64,000 nucleotides of DNA from Glebionis coronaria (GCA_025667525.1 JANFOE010000193.1:186001-250000), one strand, 5' to 3'; counted from the stretch's first letter, positions 15,072-27,252 are shown. Notes: generated by a model from the letters alone, not told the origin. Numbers and translations: made by a program.

Positions 15072-15852
15072 CTAACCTCGATAGTGAAGAGACGTCCCTT
15101 TGGGATGAGGAGAGTAGATCACCGGTCAATAAAGATTTTGTGAAACCATATAACTATGCTTATGAAAACAGTCTTTATGGTCTTTTCACTCCACAAAAAC
15201 AGAAGTCTCGTGAGGAATTATTTTTAGAATGCAAACAAAAAAGAATTCAATGGAAAAAGCTTTTGCCACTAAGAGGAAAACTAATGTTTTTAAATATATT
15301 AACTATTTGCCTCTAGATGCTTCTAAAAGCAAAAGTAGAAAAATACTTGGTTTTCTTAAACACCACGTTAATAATGTTCAATCAATTGTTGAAAGCGATT
15401 GGGAGAAACGTCAAAAGGATAAGTGGAAAACCGAGATTCCTCGCAACATAACTGTTCTTGTGAAAGAACTTTTAATACCAAATATGAAGATAATAAAAGA
15501 ACATGTTCTTGAATTTGAAAATTTAATTCAGTCTGAAATGTTTGATGATTTGAAATATGTTGAGTCTCTTGAAAAAGAAATTGATGACCTTCAAAATGAC
15601 AAATTAGAATTTTCAAACGAATATGATCTACTCTTAGAAGAATGTCTCTCCAAAGATATTTTGTGTGTTACTCTTCAATCTTGTGCTGATATCGATGAAT
15701 ATTCTGATGTTTCATGCAAATATCTTGATAAAATCAAAGAGTGTGAGCGTCTTGAACTTGAGCTTTCGAAACATAAAGAAAATGTTGATAAAAAGGCTTT
15801 TGAGTTACTTCAACACAAAACTGATTTCCTTCAAAAACATTGTCATTCTCTT
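15072..15852 (+). pseudogene. gag: Copia gag coiled-coil continuation, cut by the Tekay insertion
   Basis: After the frameshift the coding sense continues to about 15228 in one frame and, after another shift, from 15229 as a Lys/Glu/Leu-rich coiled coil. It runs to KHCHS at the target duplication ctctt (15848-15852) and resumes in frame at 27253 with LELALQKDFG. The codons past 15853 belong to the Tekay LTR. Confidence 0.7.
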
Positions 15853-18800
15853 TGTAACACCCCATTTTGGAAATGGAATATTACGCATATCATGGCGTGT
15901 CATCAAAGCATACAAGGATAAATGTCTAAGCATTATTCAACCATAAAAGGAAATACCGGAATCAAACATCGGTATCCCAAAGTAAAGCTCATCACACAAA
16001 AACATAAATACTGTAAAAGGAAGGACGAAAAAAATGTCCAAAGCAACTGTATCAAAGTAAAGGAAATGCATAAAGTAAAGAAAGACAGTAAAGCTTCCAA
16101 TCCATATGCACCTACGTTTGAGGTCTACGAGCGTCCCTGAGTACCTGCCGTTTTGGGAACATGAAAAGGAAAACGGCCGAGCAAGACGCTCAGTGCACGG
16201 ATGTACAATAAAGCATGATATAGGATAAGCATGTAACATATAACAGCGGAAGACTAAGTACTGAGTAAACTGGTTAAGTATCATGAAAACTGGTTTTATA
16301 GTTTGAAAAGCCTTATGTTTAACCTGTGAAAACTGTTTTAACATATATATACCATAGCCCATATAGGTCATGAAAAGGTCACGTGCATGAATACTTGGAG
16401 GGGTGACCTCATCATGCTGATTAGAGGGGATGCCTCTAATCAATATACTGATTTGGGTAGGAGGGATCAGCTCCTTGTGAAGGGTGCAAGGCACACACCA
16501 CATTCACCATGATAAACTGAATAAAACATGTAACTAGGATGCACCCATACGCCCCAAATGATATAATAATATGGCCAAACTGAAAAGGGACACCACGAGC
16601 AATCACTCCGCCGTGGGGAAGTCATAACATCGGTGCTTCCAATGCTATGGTTATGGTACCTCCATAACTAGGTGAAACTGGTCATGCTTGTATATGGCTA
16701 TAGTTTATGCTAAATTAACATAAGCAGTTCAAAACAATAAAACAAATGCTGGGGAAAACAGTTGGCTGCATACGGGGAAATCCTAATAAGGAAGAAATGT
16801 CCATACTGAAAGGACGGGAATCCGTACCTCAAGTCCAGTGAATGAACGGAAGAAAGACTCCTACTTCTGGATCACTAACGCTACATGAATACACACGTGT
16901 ATAAGTATCGATTCACTGATTACGTACTGGGTTCTGTGTCTTGTTATAGCTGATTTGGTATGTTTTAGGTCATGGTTCACTGTTTAAAGCCTTAAACTGT
17001 GTTTATCTAGTATTCTGATTAATCTGATTAAGTATTACTGGTGTTTCATGTATTAATATACTTACTGTGTAATAATAAGTAACTTTCCAAAAATAGCAGG
17101 TTTCCAAAAATAGAAAGTTTCCAAAAATAGAAAGTTTCCAAAAATAGAAAATTACCAAAAATAGAAAGTTTCCAAAAATAGAAAGTTTCCAAAATCAGAA
17201 AGTTTCCAAAAATAGAAAGTTTCCAAAAATAGAAAGTTTCCAAAAATAGAAAGTTTCCAAAAATAGAAAGTTTCCAAAAATAGAAAGTTTCCAAAAATAG
17301 ATCAGCTGCCTTAATTAAATAAGTTTCCATATATAGAAAGTTTCCATGATTAGATTAGCTGCCTGAAATAGATAGATTTCCATATATAGAAGGTTTCCAT
17401 AATTAGATTAGTTGCCTTATTTAATTAAGTTTCTATAAATAGAAGTTTCCATAATTAGAATTAAGCTGATTTCATAAGCTAACATATAAGTCTAAGTGTT
17501 ATAAGCTTATTCTTAAGTCATACGATATAGTGTATAGTTTAATTATTATTTCATGTATTTTAATTAAACTATAGGTTAAGCATTTTAATTAAAGTATAAC
17601 ATGTATAATTAAAATGAAATGAAAATACTTAGGTTAAAATGTGTATTATTATTAATAATAATATAACCTAAGTTATGTCTAAATTAATTAATTATAGGCA
17701 TGTTTTAATAATTAATTAATTATAACTTATAACATAAAATACTTAGGTTAAATTAATGTCATGATAAACTAATAATTAAACTAACCTAAGTCATGATTTA
17801 ATTAATATTTCATGTTATTAATTAATTATATCCTAAGTTCATGATTCATAAAAATTACATGTAACATAGATCATGATTTTAACCAACGAACCATGAATCG
17901 GGTATGAATTCGACACCGTACCCCGGGCCAAACCCGGGGCACACGTGTCCCCTTGCTGCCGTGGGTCCCACATGAGCCAACCAAGACCAATTGTGGTCTT
18001 GGTGGTGGCGGCAATAGCAAACCAAACCCCCCTCGGGTTTGTTTTGCTAGGCGGCTAGAAACAAACACCCCTTTAAATCATTCCTTGATTTTATTTAATA
18101 CCAAAACATGTTAGATCAATGATTAATCATCTTGTTTTCATAAGAAAAATAATAACATGTTCATGAAAATAATCAAAGATTAAAAGAATTAAAAAGGATT
18201 AAAAAGAAGGGTTAGAAAGGTATACCACTATGTAGCTTGGAAAAAGGATGAACAAACACGTATTCTAACACTTGTTTTTAAGATCAAAATCAATCAAACA
18301 CCCTCTTATGGTGGTGTAAGGGTGGCGGCACAAGGAGAGCAAAAAGGAGAGGAGAAAACTATTTTTAGGGTTTTTAGTTTATTTCTTGTAAAATGAAAAG
18401 TGAAAACAAGTTTAACACTTTACCCCCCTTTACTTGAAAAGTCCATGGGCTAAGCCCATTTCATGCATGTGTGCCGTGGGTATGGGGGCCCCACATGGGG
18501 TACCCGTACCTTTCTCGTGTCCCGATGTTTCGTGTTCGTTCGTGGTTAAACGTGCTCGTGTTTAACGTGTTTCTGTTTCTTTTAACGTGTCGTTTATCGT
18601 AAACTCCACGCTCGTGAATATATTCTGAGTATTTACGTAATTATTATAATTAGTATTTTAAATGGTGTTCATGATTTAATTATGTTCACGTGATATATTA
18701 ATAACTGTTTATCATGGGTTCGTACGTAATCGATACTTGTCATGACATGCACGTATGCACTTGCTTGGTTATTAGCACATGAATGTGATCAATACTACAT

Positions 18801-18870
18801 GAGGTAAGTTTTAATCTAGAACGTACGATCTTAAGGGCACTATTCATGGTAAAAGCATGCGGGTTTTACA
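15853..18870 (-). repeat. Tekay 3' LTR
   Basis: Plus-strand ends TGTAACACCCC and GGTTTTACA. It contains a 17-bp tandem array (about 17088-17300). Reading frames of up to 188 codons inside it recur exactly in the other LTR and have no recognisable protein content. Confidence 0.95.
17088..17300. repeat. 17-bp tandem repeat in Tekay 3' LTR
   Basis: About 13 copies of AGTTTCCAAAAATAGAA with rare variants. The other LTR has about 15 copies, which accounts for the 34-bp length difference. Degenerate, widely spaced copies occupy the same place in the second Tekay LTR (58910-59120). Confidence 0.9.
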
Positions 18871-18888
18871 ATTCTTCCCCCCTAAAAA
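18871..18888 (-). other. Tekay polypurine tract
   Basis: Minus-strand TAGGGGGGAAGAAT abuts the 3' LTR start; it primes plus-strand DNA synthesis. Confidence 0.8.
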
Positions 18889-18947
18889 GAATAATTCGTC
18901 CCCGAATTATAGATAAAGTAAGCTGAAAAGAAGTGACATACCCGAAC

Positions 18948-21900
18948 TCAAAATATGAAGTGAGGGTAAGAAGCCCGGATAGACTCCTCTGTTTCCCAAG
19001 TGGCTTCCCGCTCGGTATGGTCCCTCCAAAGGATTTTGACGAAAGGAATCGTCTTCCTTCTCATGACTCGTTCTTGCCTGTCGAGTACTCGTTCGGGTTC
19101 TTCTATAAACGTGAGATCTTCACGTATCTGTTCCAGTGGATACTGAACCATGTGAAGGGGATGATAATTGTACCCTCTGAGTAAGGACACATGGAACACG
19201 TTATGCACGTGCGATAGCTGAGGAGGTAACGCCAATCGGTAAGATACTTCGCCGATTCGTTCAACGATATCAAATGGTCCGATGAACCGAGGACTGAGTT
19301 TTCCTTTGATCGCGAAGCGTTTAACACCACGTGCCGGCGAAACCTTGAGGAAGACGTGATCTCCCACATTAAAATGTATGTCCCTACGATGCTTATCGGC
19401 GTAACTCTTCTGGCGTGAACGCGCTTCCTGCAGTTTCTGTTTAGCTACCTCAATCTTCTCGTTGGTCATTTCTATAATCTCTGGTCCTTCAAGTGTTCGC
19501 TCTCCCACTTGATCCCAGCAAGTTGGAGCGCGACACTTTCTGCCATACAACATTTCGAAAGGAGCACATTTGATACTTGCGTGCCAGCTGTTGTTGTATG
19601 CAAACTCGACTAAACAGATGTAATCGTCCCAATCACCTGTCCATTCCAACGCACACGACCTTAACATATCTTCCAATGTCTGAATTGTTAGCTCCGATTG
19701 TCCGTCCGTTTGAGGATGAAAGGCTGTGCTCAGCTTAAGTTGTGTACCCCAAGCTTTTTGCAGACCTTTCCAGAATCGCGACGTGAAACGAGGATCTCTG
19801 TCTGAGACGATGCTGGAGGGAGTGCCGTGGAGTCTCATGATCTCCCTTCTGTACGTATCTGCGAGTTTACTTACCGGATCTTCCTTGCGTATCGGTAAGA
19901 AATGAGCTGATTTGGTGAGTCGATCAACAATGACCCAAATAGCATCGTGCTTCTTCTTGGTAGGCGGAAGACCGGTAACAAAATCCATGGTGATTTTGTC
20001 CCACTTCCACTCTGGAATATCCAACGGTTGAAGGAGACCGCCAGATCGCTGATGTTCAATCTTAACCTGCTGACAGGTAAGACATTTGGAGACATACGTG
20101 GCTACATCCTGTTTCATACCACTCCACCAAAAGTGCTGTCTGATGTCATGGTACATTTTTGTCGACCCAGGATGTATAGAAAATGGGGAGCTGTGAGCTT
20201 CAGCTAACAATGCTTCCCGGAGTTCTGGATTGTCAGGAACACAAAGTCTCGTGCCCTGCCAAACGATACCGTCTGCGTCCATTCTGAATTCTGTCTGCTT
20301 CTCCAAATTCTGAATTATCGCCCAAATCTCTCCATCATCCTTCTGCGCTTCCTTAATCCTAGTCAGTAACTCAGGTTCGACTGTAAGATTCGCCCAGTAT
20401 CCGTGCTGCCCACGTACCATGATTTCAATGTCAAGCCGCTCCAAGTCCCTTATGTTTTGTTCCTTGATCTCAATGCCGTTTATCATTCCGGACTTTCTGC
20501 TGAGTGCATCTGCTACTACATTAGCTTTCCCGGGATGATACTGTAGGTTAATATCATAATCCTTCAACAGTTCCAACCATCTCCTTTGTCTCATGTTCAA
20601 TTCTCGCTGTGTGAAGATATACTTCAAGCTCTTGTGATCTGTGAAAATGTCGCATGATTCTCCGTATAAGTAATGCCTCCATATCTTCAATGCGAACACC
20701 ACTGCAGCAAGTTCCAGGTCATGCGTAGGGTAGTTTTCTTCATAGGGCTTAAGCTGCCGTGAAGCATACGCGATCACTTTCCCATGTTGCATGAGAACAC
20801 AGCCCAGTCCCTTCCCCGATGCATCGCTATAGATCTGAAATCCACCTGTACCAGATGGGAGAGTAAGAATAGGTGCAGATACTAGCTTCTGCTTTAGGTC
20901 TTCGAAGCTCTTCTCTCGATCTTCCGTCCAGACGAATTTCTCTCCTTTTCGCATCAGTTTGGTGAGAGGCAATGCCAGCCGAGAAAAGTTCTCCACGAAT
21001 CTTCGATAATATCCAGCTAAGCCTAAGAAACTGCGGACTTCTGTCGCTAATGTTGGTCTTGGCCATTTAGTGATAGCCTCAACCTTCGCTGGGTCCATAG
21101 TGATCCCTTCTGCTGATACAATGTGACCTAAGAATGCCACTTTGTTTAACCAGAACTCACACTTGGAGAATTTCGCATACAGCTGCTTCTGACGAAGAAT
21201 CTGTAGTACAGTACGGAGATGATCTTCGTGTTCCTCCGTGGACTTTGAGAATATCAAGATGTCATCGATGAATACAATGACAAATTTATCAAGGAATTCA
21301 TGGAAGATTCTGTTCATCAGATCCATGAATACTGCTGGAGCGTTAGTCAGGCCGAATGGCATGACTACAAACTCATAATGGCCATAGCGGGTACGAAAAG
21401 CAGTCTTGGCAATATCCTGCTCTTTAACCCTTAGCTGATGGTAGCCTGACCTTAGATCGATCTTTGAGAAGTGTTTGGCTCCTTGAAGTTGGTCAAACAG
21501 ATCGTCTATACGTGGCAGTGGATATCTGTTGCGGATGGTAATCTTATTAAGTTCACGGTAGTCAATGCAAAGTCGCATGCTGCCGTCCTTCTTCTTAACG
21601 AACAAGACCGGTGCGCCCCATGGAGATGCGCTCGGTCTAATGAACCCTCGTTCAAGAAGTTCCTGCAATTGGTCCTTCAGTTCTTTTAGCTCTATGGGAG
21701 CCATACGATACGGAGCCTTAGAGATTGGCTCAGCTCCTGGAACAAGGTCGATGTTGAACTCCACTTCTCTTGCAGGTGGTATGCCTGGAAGTTCATCTGG
21801 GAAGACGTCTTGAAATTCTGAAACTACTGGTTGATCCTGAATCGATGGGGATTCAACATCCATGTCATGAACCGTAGCGAGATAACCTTCGCAGCCATGT

Positions 21901-22579
21901 GACAGTAATGCACGTGCTTGCAAGGTAGATATGACTTGTACAGACCGTCCGGGTATGAACCCGTTATGGATGTACTCTGGTGCATTAATGTCGCCGAAGA
22001 TCACTCGATAAGAGTGGCAGTCTATAGTAGCATGGTGCTTGGATAGCCAATCCATGCCGAGAATCATATCAAACTCAATCATGTCTAGAGGAAGTGCATC
22101 TACTGCACGAACTTTATCGTCAAACTCTAGAGGAAGACTCTTGTATACATGAGTTATTAATACAGAGTCCCTCAGAGGCGTGGAAATTGTAAGCTTAGTT
22201 TCTAATGGCGAGGGAAGTGCCCTGATGTTCTTAGCATAAGTAGTGGAAACAACTGAATGAGTGGCACCCGTGTCGAAAAGAACACATGCAGCCTGGCCGT
22301 ACATATACAAAATTCCAGTAATGGTACCTGTAGATTTGTTTGCCTGATCGCGCGATGTCGTGTAGACACGCCCAGTGGTAGGAGGCGGTTTAGTATCAGC
22401 ATGACCCGAAGTACCCTCCATTTCACCCTTACGGCAATCTCTCATACGATGGCCAGGGAGGCCGCACTTGTAGCACGCGTCGGAGTCACGACGACATGGG
22501 CCAGGGTGTCTGCGATGGCAGGTGCTGCAAAGAGGATGAGTGAATCCTCCAGCAGGAGTCCTTGCTTGCTGAGGGCCTG
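18948..22579 (-). CDS. pol: Tekay gag C-terminus, protease, RT, RNase H, integrase, chromodomain (exon 4)
   Basis: Open from 22579 to the stop at 18948. The zinc knuckle [14 protein letters not shown] ends just after Met at 22445. Counting from that Met (1165 residues): protease [10 protein letters not shown] with Asp58; RT about 250-440 with FIDD 392-395; RNase H about 535-655 with DAS at 541 and ADALSRK near its end; integrase with a CLTC zinc-binding half, [16 protein letters not shown] and a Glu in [10 protein letters not shown]; a GPF/Y-like module ([20 protein letters not shown]); and a C-terminal chromodomain ([20 protein letters not shown]). No internal stop. It joins the upstream gag exons in phase if three introns are removed. 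The chromodomain is expected to steer integration to particular chromatin (family knowledge). Confidence 0.92.
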
Positions 22580-22649
22580 CTGATGACAGAACGTGTTAAG
22601 AATAAGGTATATGCACGAGTATAGGACGTAAACGTCGTAAGATGCTTAC
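22580..22649 (-). other. Putative intron 3 of the Tekay gag-pol gene (70 bp)
   Basis: Donor G|GTAAGC at 22649, acceptor CATCAG at 22580, with a second CAG directly after it (tandem CAGCAG acceptor; both keep the frame). It contains in-frame stops if retained. The exons join in phase 1. Confidence 0.65.
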
Positions 22650-22714
22650 CAGTGTTAGCTGAACGGTTGGGCTGAGAACCCCTGTGGTTCTGGTCCCTTC
22701 CGTTACCGTGGTTC
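22650..22714 (-). CDS. gag: Tekay gag exon 3
   Basis: 65 nt, Asn/Gly/Arg/Gln-rich linker, in phase with both neighbours. Such basic low-complexity linkers are usual before the nucleocapsid zinc knuckle. Confidence 0.6.
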
Positions 22715-22788
22715 CTGGTAGAGATTAACATAGTGTCAGCATGAGAGATATAACATGAAATCATAAGAAGATGCGTAAATAGTAGGAC
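22715..22788 (-). other. Putative intron 2 of the Tekay gag-pol gene (74 bp)
   Basis: Donor AG|GTCCTA (weak), acceptor CTCTACCAG. It contains in-frame stops if retained; removal restores the frame in phase 2. This is the least certain of the three because of the poor donor. Confidence 0.5.
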
Positions 22789-22938
22789 CTGCTGTTGTTG
22801 GACTGTCCCGCATTGTTACGGTAATTGTCATTACCGCTGCGCCTTTCCACAACAGAACGGTCGTTAGAGTGACCGTTTCCTTTGGGCTGATTGGGCTGCT
22901 GCTGAGTAGCCGGCTGAGACCGGTCCCCAGTTTTCTGC
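22789..22938 (-). CDS. gag: Tekay gag exon 2
   Basis: 150 nt, Gln/Asn/Arg-rich linker with TQQQPNQPKGNGHSNDRS, open and in phase with exons 1 and 3. It has no other plausible reading. Confidence 0.6.
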
Positions 22939-23023
22939 CTGGAAGATACAGTTTAAGAGATGATTATAGAACATATAACGATAGGATGCGGTCTGGTTAA
23001 CGCTAGAACATGAAATGTTTTAC
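22939..23023 (-). other. Putative intron 1 of the Tekay gag-pol gene (85 bp)
   Basis: Donor AAGAG|GTAAAA, acceptor TATCTTCCAG. If retained, gag ends at the TAA formed by the donor itself (23020-23022); if removed, reading continues in phase 2. Confidence 0.65.
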
Positions 23024-23757
23024 CTCTTGTCGGGTCTTTCTGCTTCCCCGAACTCATCACGTTCCTGCAACATCTCAAGCTTCCTTGCTGCGTCAGCCAC
23101 TTGTGCTACCGTATTGAACGTAGCACATACTAGATTGTTCGCAACCGAGGTGCGAAGTGCCCACCTAAAATGGTGTGCCTGCTCCTCAGGAGTACCAGCC
23201 GCTGCTCCTAGAAAACCAGCAAGGCGAAGAAAGCGCTGCATGAATTCGTTGCTATTCTCGCCCTGTCTCTGACGTATCCCGTGGTATTCACGCTTGAGTT
23301 TGTCCTGCTCTGCCTTAGGAAAGAACTGTTCCATCACTCTCTCCTTGAATTGGGCCCATGTCAAACCAGCGACCCATTCATCACCTCCTTCTGACTGCGT
23401 CAAAGCTAGCCACCAGTTGAGTACATCGCCTTCAAACCTGTAGCACGCCAATCTTGCCTTGAAGGCGGGGTCACATCCCATAGCATTGAAGATTTTCTCA
23501 ATGTGAGTCAGCCAGCTTTCAGCGTCGCTGGGGCTATCAGTCTTTTCAAAAGCTCTAGGACGGAGCTTGTTAAATCGTTCCAACCATACCGCTAGAGTCA
23601 CTGGGGGAGGAGGAGGAGGAGGTGCCTGATTCTGCGGCTGCTGATTATTCGCAGCTTGGACTTCAGCACGAATGTCATTCCTCAGTTGAGGAAGTAAGGC
23701 TTGCATGGCAGCCTGAATTGCAGCATTGAGCTGCTCTTGCTCGCGTGTGAGAACCAT
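23020..23757 (-). CDS. gag: Tekay Gag (capsid part), exon 1 with readthrough stop
   Basis: Start chosen at 23757 (MVLTREQEQLNAAIQ). An in-frame Met 14 codons upstream (23799) is preceded by a hydrophobic, implausible stretch, and the chosen ATG lies right after an acceptor-like ATACTGTCAG. A proline-rich stretch precedes the retrotransposon Gag domain: LAVWLERFNKLRPRAFEKTD, then AESWLTHIEKIF, CYRFEGDVLNWW, W-x-x-F-K-E-R-V-M-E-Q-F-F-P and QRQGENSNEFMQRFLRLAGF. The unspliced frame ends at 23020; splicing of intron 1 would extend it to a 1526-residue gag-pol. No disabling mutation seen. Confidence 0.88.
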   Translation of the reverse strand: MVLTREQEQLNAAIQAAMQALLPQLRNDIRAEVQAANNQQPQNQAPPPPPPPVTLAVWLERFNKLRPRAFEKTDSPSDAESWLTHIEKIFNAMGCDPAFKARLACYRFEGDVLNWWLALTQSEGGDEWVAGLTWAQFKERVMEQFFPKAEQDKLKREYHGIRQRQGENSNEFMQRFLRLAGFLGAAAGTPEEQAHHFRWALRTSVANNLVCATFNTVAQVADAARKLEMLQERDEFGEAERPDKR

Positions 23758-24180
23758 CTGACAGTATAACATAAAACATATGATTAACAGTTCAAACATA
23801 AAATATAAAAAAAAAATTTTATGCCAAAAAATTTCACGAGAAAAATTTTATGCAAGAAAATCTTTGTGTGAATGCATGATGCAGTTTATGAAAACTTTTG
23901 ATGCTCGAGAGTGAACGCCTTCGGTCAGTTCACTCAAAATAAAAGACATATCGAGGGGACGCCTATGGGTCGGTCCCAAATCTAAAAGTTTCGATAAAAC
24001 ACATGCGACTAAATAGGGCCAGTCCTGTACCAACCATTACTTAGTCAAAAACCCTGTAACAATGACATGTATATGTATGCTTAAAAATGATGAATGCATG
24101 AAAACAACTGTCAGTTCTAGGAAGACCGTAGTGACTACCCACTAATCACAGGTCATATTTGAGAGCCTACAGGTCGAAGC
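23758..24180 (-). other. Tekay leader between primer site and gag
   Basis: About 420 bp, no recognisable coding. The acceptor-like end just before the gag ATG leaves open a 5' leader intron. Confidence 0.6.
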
Positions 24181-24196
24181 CTTGGCTCTGATACCA
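24181..24196 (-). other. Tekay primer binding site (initiator Met tRNA)
   Basis: Minus-strand TGGTATCAGAGCCAAG, 4 nt from the 5' LTR, matches the common plant initiator-Met primer site. Confidence 0.9.
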
Positions 24197-24200
24197 TAAT

Positions 24201-27200
24201 TGTAACACCCCATTTTGGAAATGGAATATTACGCATATCATGGCGTGTCATCAAAGCATACAAGGATAAATGTCTAAGCATTATTCAACCATAAAAGGAA
24301 ATACCGGAATCAAACATCGGTATCCCAAAGTAAAGCTCATCACACACAAACATAAATACTGTAAAAGGAAGGACGAAAAAAATGTCCAAAGCAACTGTAT
24401 CAAAGTAAAGGAAATGCATAAAGTAAAGAAAGACAGTAAAGCTTCCAATCCATATGCACCTACGTTTGAGGTCTACGAGCGTCCCTGAGTACCTGCCGTT
24501 TTGGGAACATGAAAAGGAAAACGGCTGAGCAAGACGCTCAGTGCACGGATGTACAATAAAGCATGATATAGGATAAGCATGTAACATATAACAGCGGAAG
24601 ACTAAGTACTGAGTAAACTGGTTAAGTATCATGAAAACTGGTTTTATAGTTTGAAAAGCCTTATGTTTAACCTGTGAAAACTGTTTTAACATATATATAC
24701 CATAGCCCATATAGGTCATGAAAAGGTCACGTGCATGAATACTTGGAGGGGTGACCTCATCATGCTGATTAGAGGGGATGCCTCTAATCAATATACTGAT
24801 TTGGGTAGGAGGGATCAGCTCCTTGTGAAGGGTGCAAGGCACACACCACATTCACCATGATAAACTGAATAAAACATGTAACTAGGATGCACCCATACGC
24901 CCCAACTGATATAAAAATATGGTCAAACTGAAAAGGGACGCCACGAGCAATCACTCCGCCGTGGGGAAGTCATAACATCGGTGCCTCCAATGCTATGGTT
25001 ATGGTACCTCCATAACTAGGTGAAACTGGTCATGCTTGTATATGGCTATAGTTTATGCTAAATTAACATAAGTAGTTCAAAACAATAAAACAAATGCTGG
25101 GGAAAACAGTTGGCTGCATACGGGGAAATCCTAATAAGGAAGAAATGTCCATACTGAAAGGACGGGAATCCGTACCTCAAGTCCAGTGAATGAACGGAAG
25201 AAAGACTCCTACTTCTGGATCACTAACGCTACATGAATACACACGTGTATAAGTATCGATTCACTGATTACGTACTGGGTTCTGTGTCTTGTTATAGCTG
25301 ATTTGGTATGTTTTAGGTCATGGTTCACTGTTTAAAGCCTTAAACTGTGTTTATCTAGTATTCTGATTAATCTGATTAAGTATTACTGGTGTTTCATGTA
25401 TTAATATACTTACTATGTAATAATAAGTAACTTTCCAAAAATAGCAGGTTTCCAAAAATAGAAAGTTTCCAAAAATAGAAAGTTTCCAAAAATAGAAAGT
25501 TACCAAAAATAGAAAGTTTCCAAAAATAGGAAGTTTCCAAAAATAGAAAGTTTCCAAAAATAGAAAGTTTCCAAAAATAGAAAGTTTCCAAAAATAGAAA
25601 GTTTCCAAAAATAGAAAGTTTCCAAAAATAGAAAGTTTCCAAAAATAGAAAGTTTCCAAAAATAGAAAGTTTCCAAAAATAGATCAGCTGCCTTAATTAA
25701 ATAAGTTTCCATATATAGAAAGTTTCCATGATTAGATTAGCTGCCTGAAATAGATTGATTTCCATATATAGAAGGTTTCCATAATTAGATTAGTTGCCTT
25801 ATTTAATTAAGTTTCTATAAATAGAAGTTTCCATAATTAGAATTAAGCTGATTTCATAAGCTAACATATAAGTCTAAGTGTTATAAGCTTATTCTTAAGT
25901 CATACGATATAGTGTATAGTTTAATTATTATTTCATGTATTTTAATTAAACAATAGGTTAAGCATTTTAATTAAAGTATAACATGTATAATTAAAATGAA
26001 ATGAAAATACTTAGGTTAAAATGTGTATTATTATTAATAATAATATAACCTAAGTTATGTCTAAATTAATTAATTATAGGCATGTTTTAATAATTAATTA
26101 ATTATAACTTATAACATAAAATACTTAGGTTAAATTAATGTCATGATAAACTAATAATTAAACTAACCTAAGTCATGATTTAATTAATATTTCATGTTAT
26201 TAATTAATTATATCCTAAGTTCATGATTCATAAAAATTACATGTAACATAGATCATGATTTTAACCAACGAACCATGAATCGGGTATGAATTCGACACCG
26301 TACCCCGGGCCAAACCCGGGGCACACGTGTCCCCTTGCTGCCGTGGGTCCCACATGAGCCAACCAAGACCAATTGTGGTCTTGGTGGTGGCGACAATAGC
26401 AAACCAAACCCCCCTCGGGTTTGTTTTGCTAGGCGGCTAGAAACAAACACCCCTTTAAATCATTCCTTGATTTTATTTAATACCAAAACATGTTAGATCA
26501 ATGATTAATCATCTTGTTTTCATAAGAAAAATAATAACATGTTCATGAAAATAATCAAAGATTAAAAGAATTAAAAAGGATTAAAAAGAAGGGTTAGAAA
26601 GGTATACCACTATGTAGCTTGGAAAAAGGATGAACAAAAACGTATTCTAACACTTGTTTTTAAGATCAAAATCAATCAAACACCCTCTTATGGTGGTGTA
26701 AGGGTGGCGGCACAAGGAGAGCAAAAAGGAGAGGAGAAAACTATTTTTAGGGTTTTTAGTTTATTTCTTGTAAAATGAAAAGTGAAAACAAGTTTAACAC
26801 TTTACCCCCCTTTACTTGAAAAGTCCATGGGCTAAGCCCATTTCATGCATGTGTGCCGTGGGTATGGGGGCCCCACATGGGGTGCCCGTACCTTTCTCGT
26901 GTCCCGATGTTTCGTGTTCGTTCGTGGTTAAACGTGCTCGTGTTTAACGTGTTTCTGTTTCTTTTAACGTGTCGTTTATCGTAAACTCCACGCTCGTGAA
27001 TATATTCTGAGTATTTACGTAATTATTATAATTAGTATTTTAAATGGTGTTCATGATTTAATTATGTTCACGTGATATATTAATAACTGTTTATCATGGG
27101 TTCGTACGTAATCGATACTTGTCATGACATGCACGTATGCACTTGCTTGGTTATTAGCACATGAATGTGATCAATACTACATGAGGTAAGTTTTAATCTA

Positions 27201-27252
27201 GAACGTACGATCTTAAGGGCACTATTCATGGTAAAAGCATGCGGGTTTTACA
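24201..27252 (-). repeat. Tekay 5' LTR
   Basis: 3052 bp, near-identical to 15853-18870. It holds about 15 copies of the 17-bp repeat (25435-25683). Followed by TSD ctctt at 27253-27257. Confidence 0.95.
25435..25683. repeat. 17-bp tandem repeat in Tekay 5' LTR
   Basis: AGTTTCCAAAAATAGAA repeated about 15 times. Because 17 is not a multiple of 3, all three minus-strand frames cycle through the same FLFLETFYFWKLSIFG words, which is why long frames appear. Confidence 0.9.

Larger units (their letters stand above)
15853..27252 (-). mobile_element. Complete Ty3-gypsy chromovirus, Tekay/Del type, nested in the Copia gag
   Basis: LTRs 24201-27252 (5', 3052 bp) and 15853-18870 (3', 3018 bp), minus strand, start TGTAAAACCCGC and end GGGGTGTTACA. 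TSD is ctctt (15848-15852, 27253-27257). Domain order gag, zinc knuckle, PR, RT, RH, IN, C-terminal chromodomain, together with about 3-kb LTRs, points to the Tekay (Del) clade. The LTRs differ by roughly a dozen substitutions by eye (near 0.5%) plus two 17-bp repeat units. The polyprotein is open apart from three putative introns, so this copy could be active. Confidence 0.92.

Noticed and set aside
15937..16503. 188-codon frame on the minus strand, repeated at 24285-24851
   Set aside because: It lies wholly inside the Tekay LTRs, is duplicated because the LTRs are, and has no recognisable domain.
17088..25683. CRISPR-like appearance of the regular 17-bp repeats
   Set aside because: Units are contiguous with no unique spacers, in a plant LTR.
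17046..25712. Frames with FLFLETFYFWKLSIFG repeats
   Set aside because: Translation of the 17-bp LTR repeat; all three frames give the same words.
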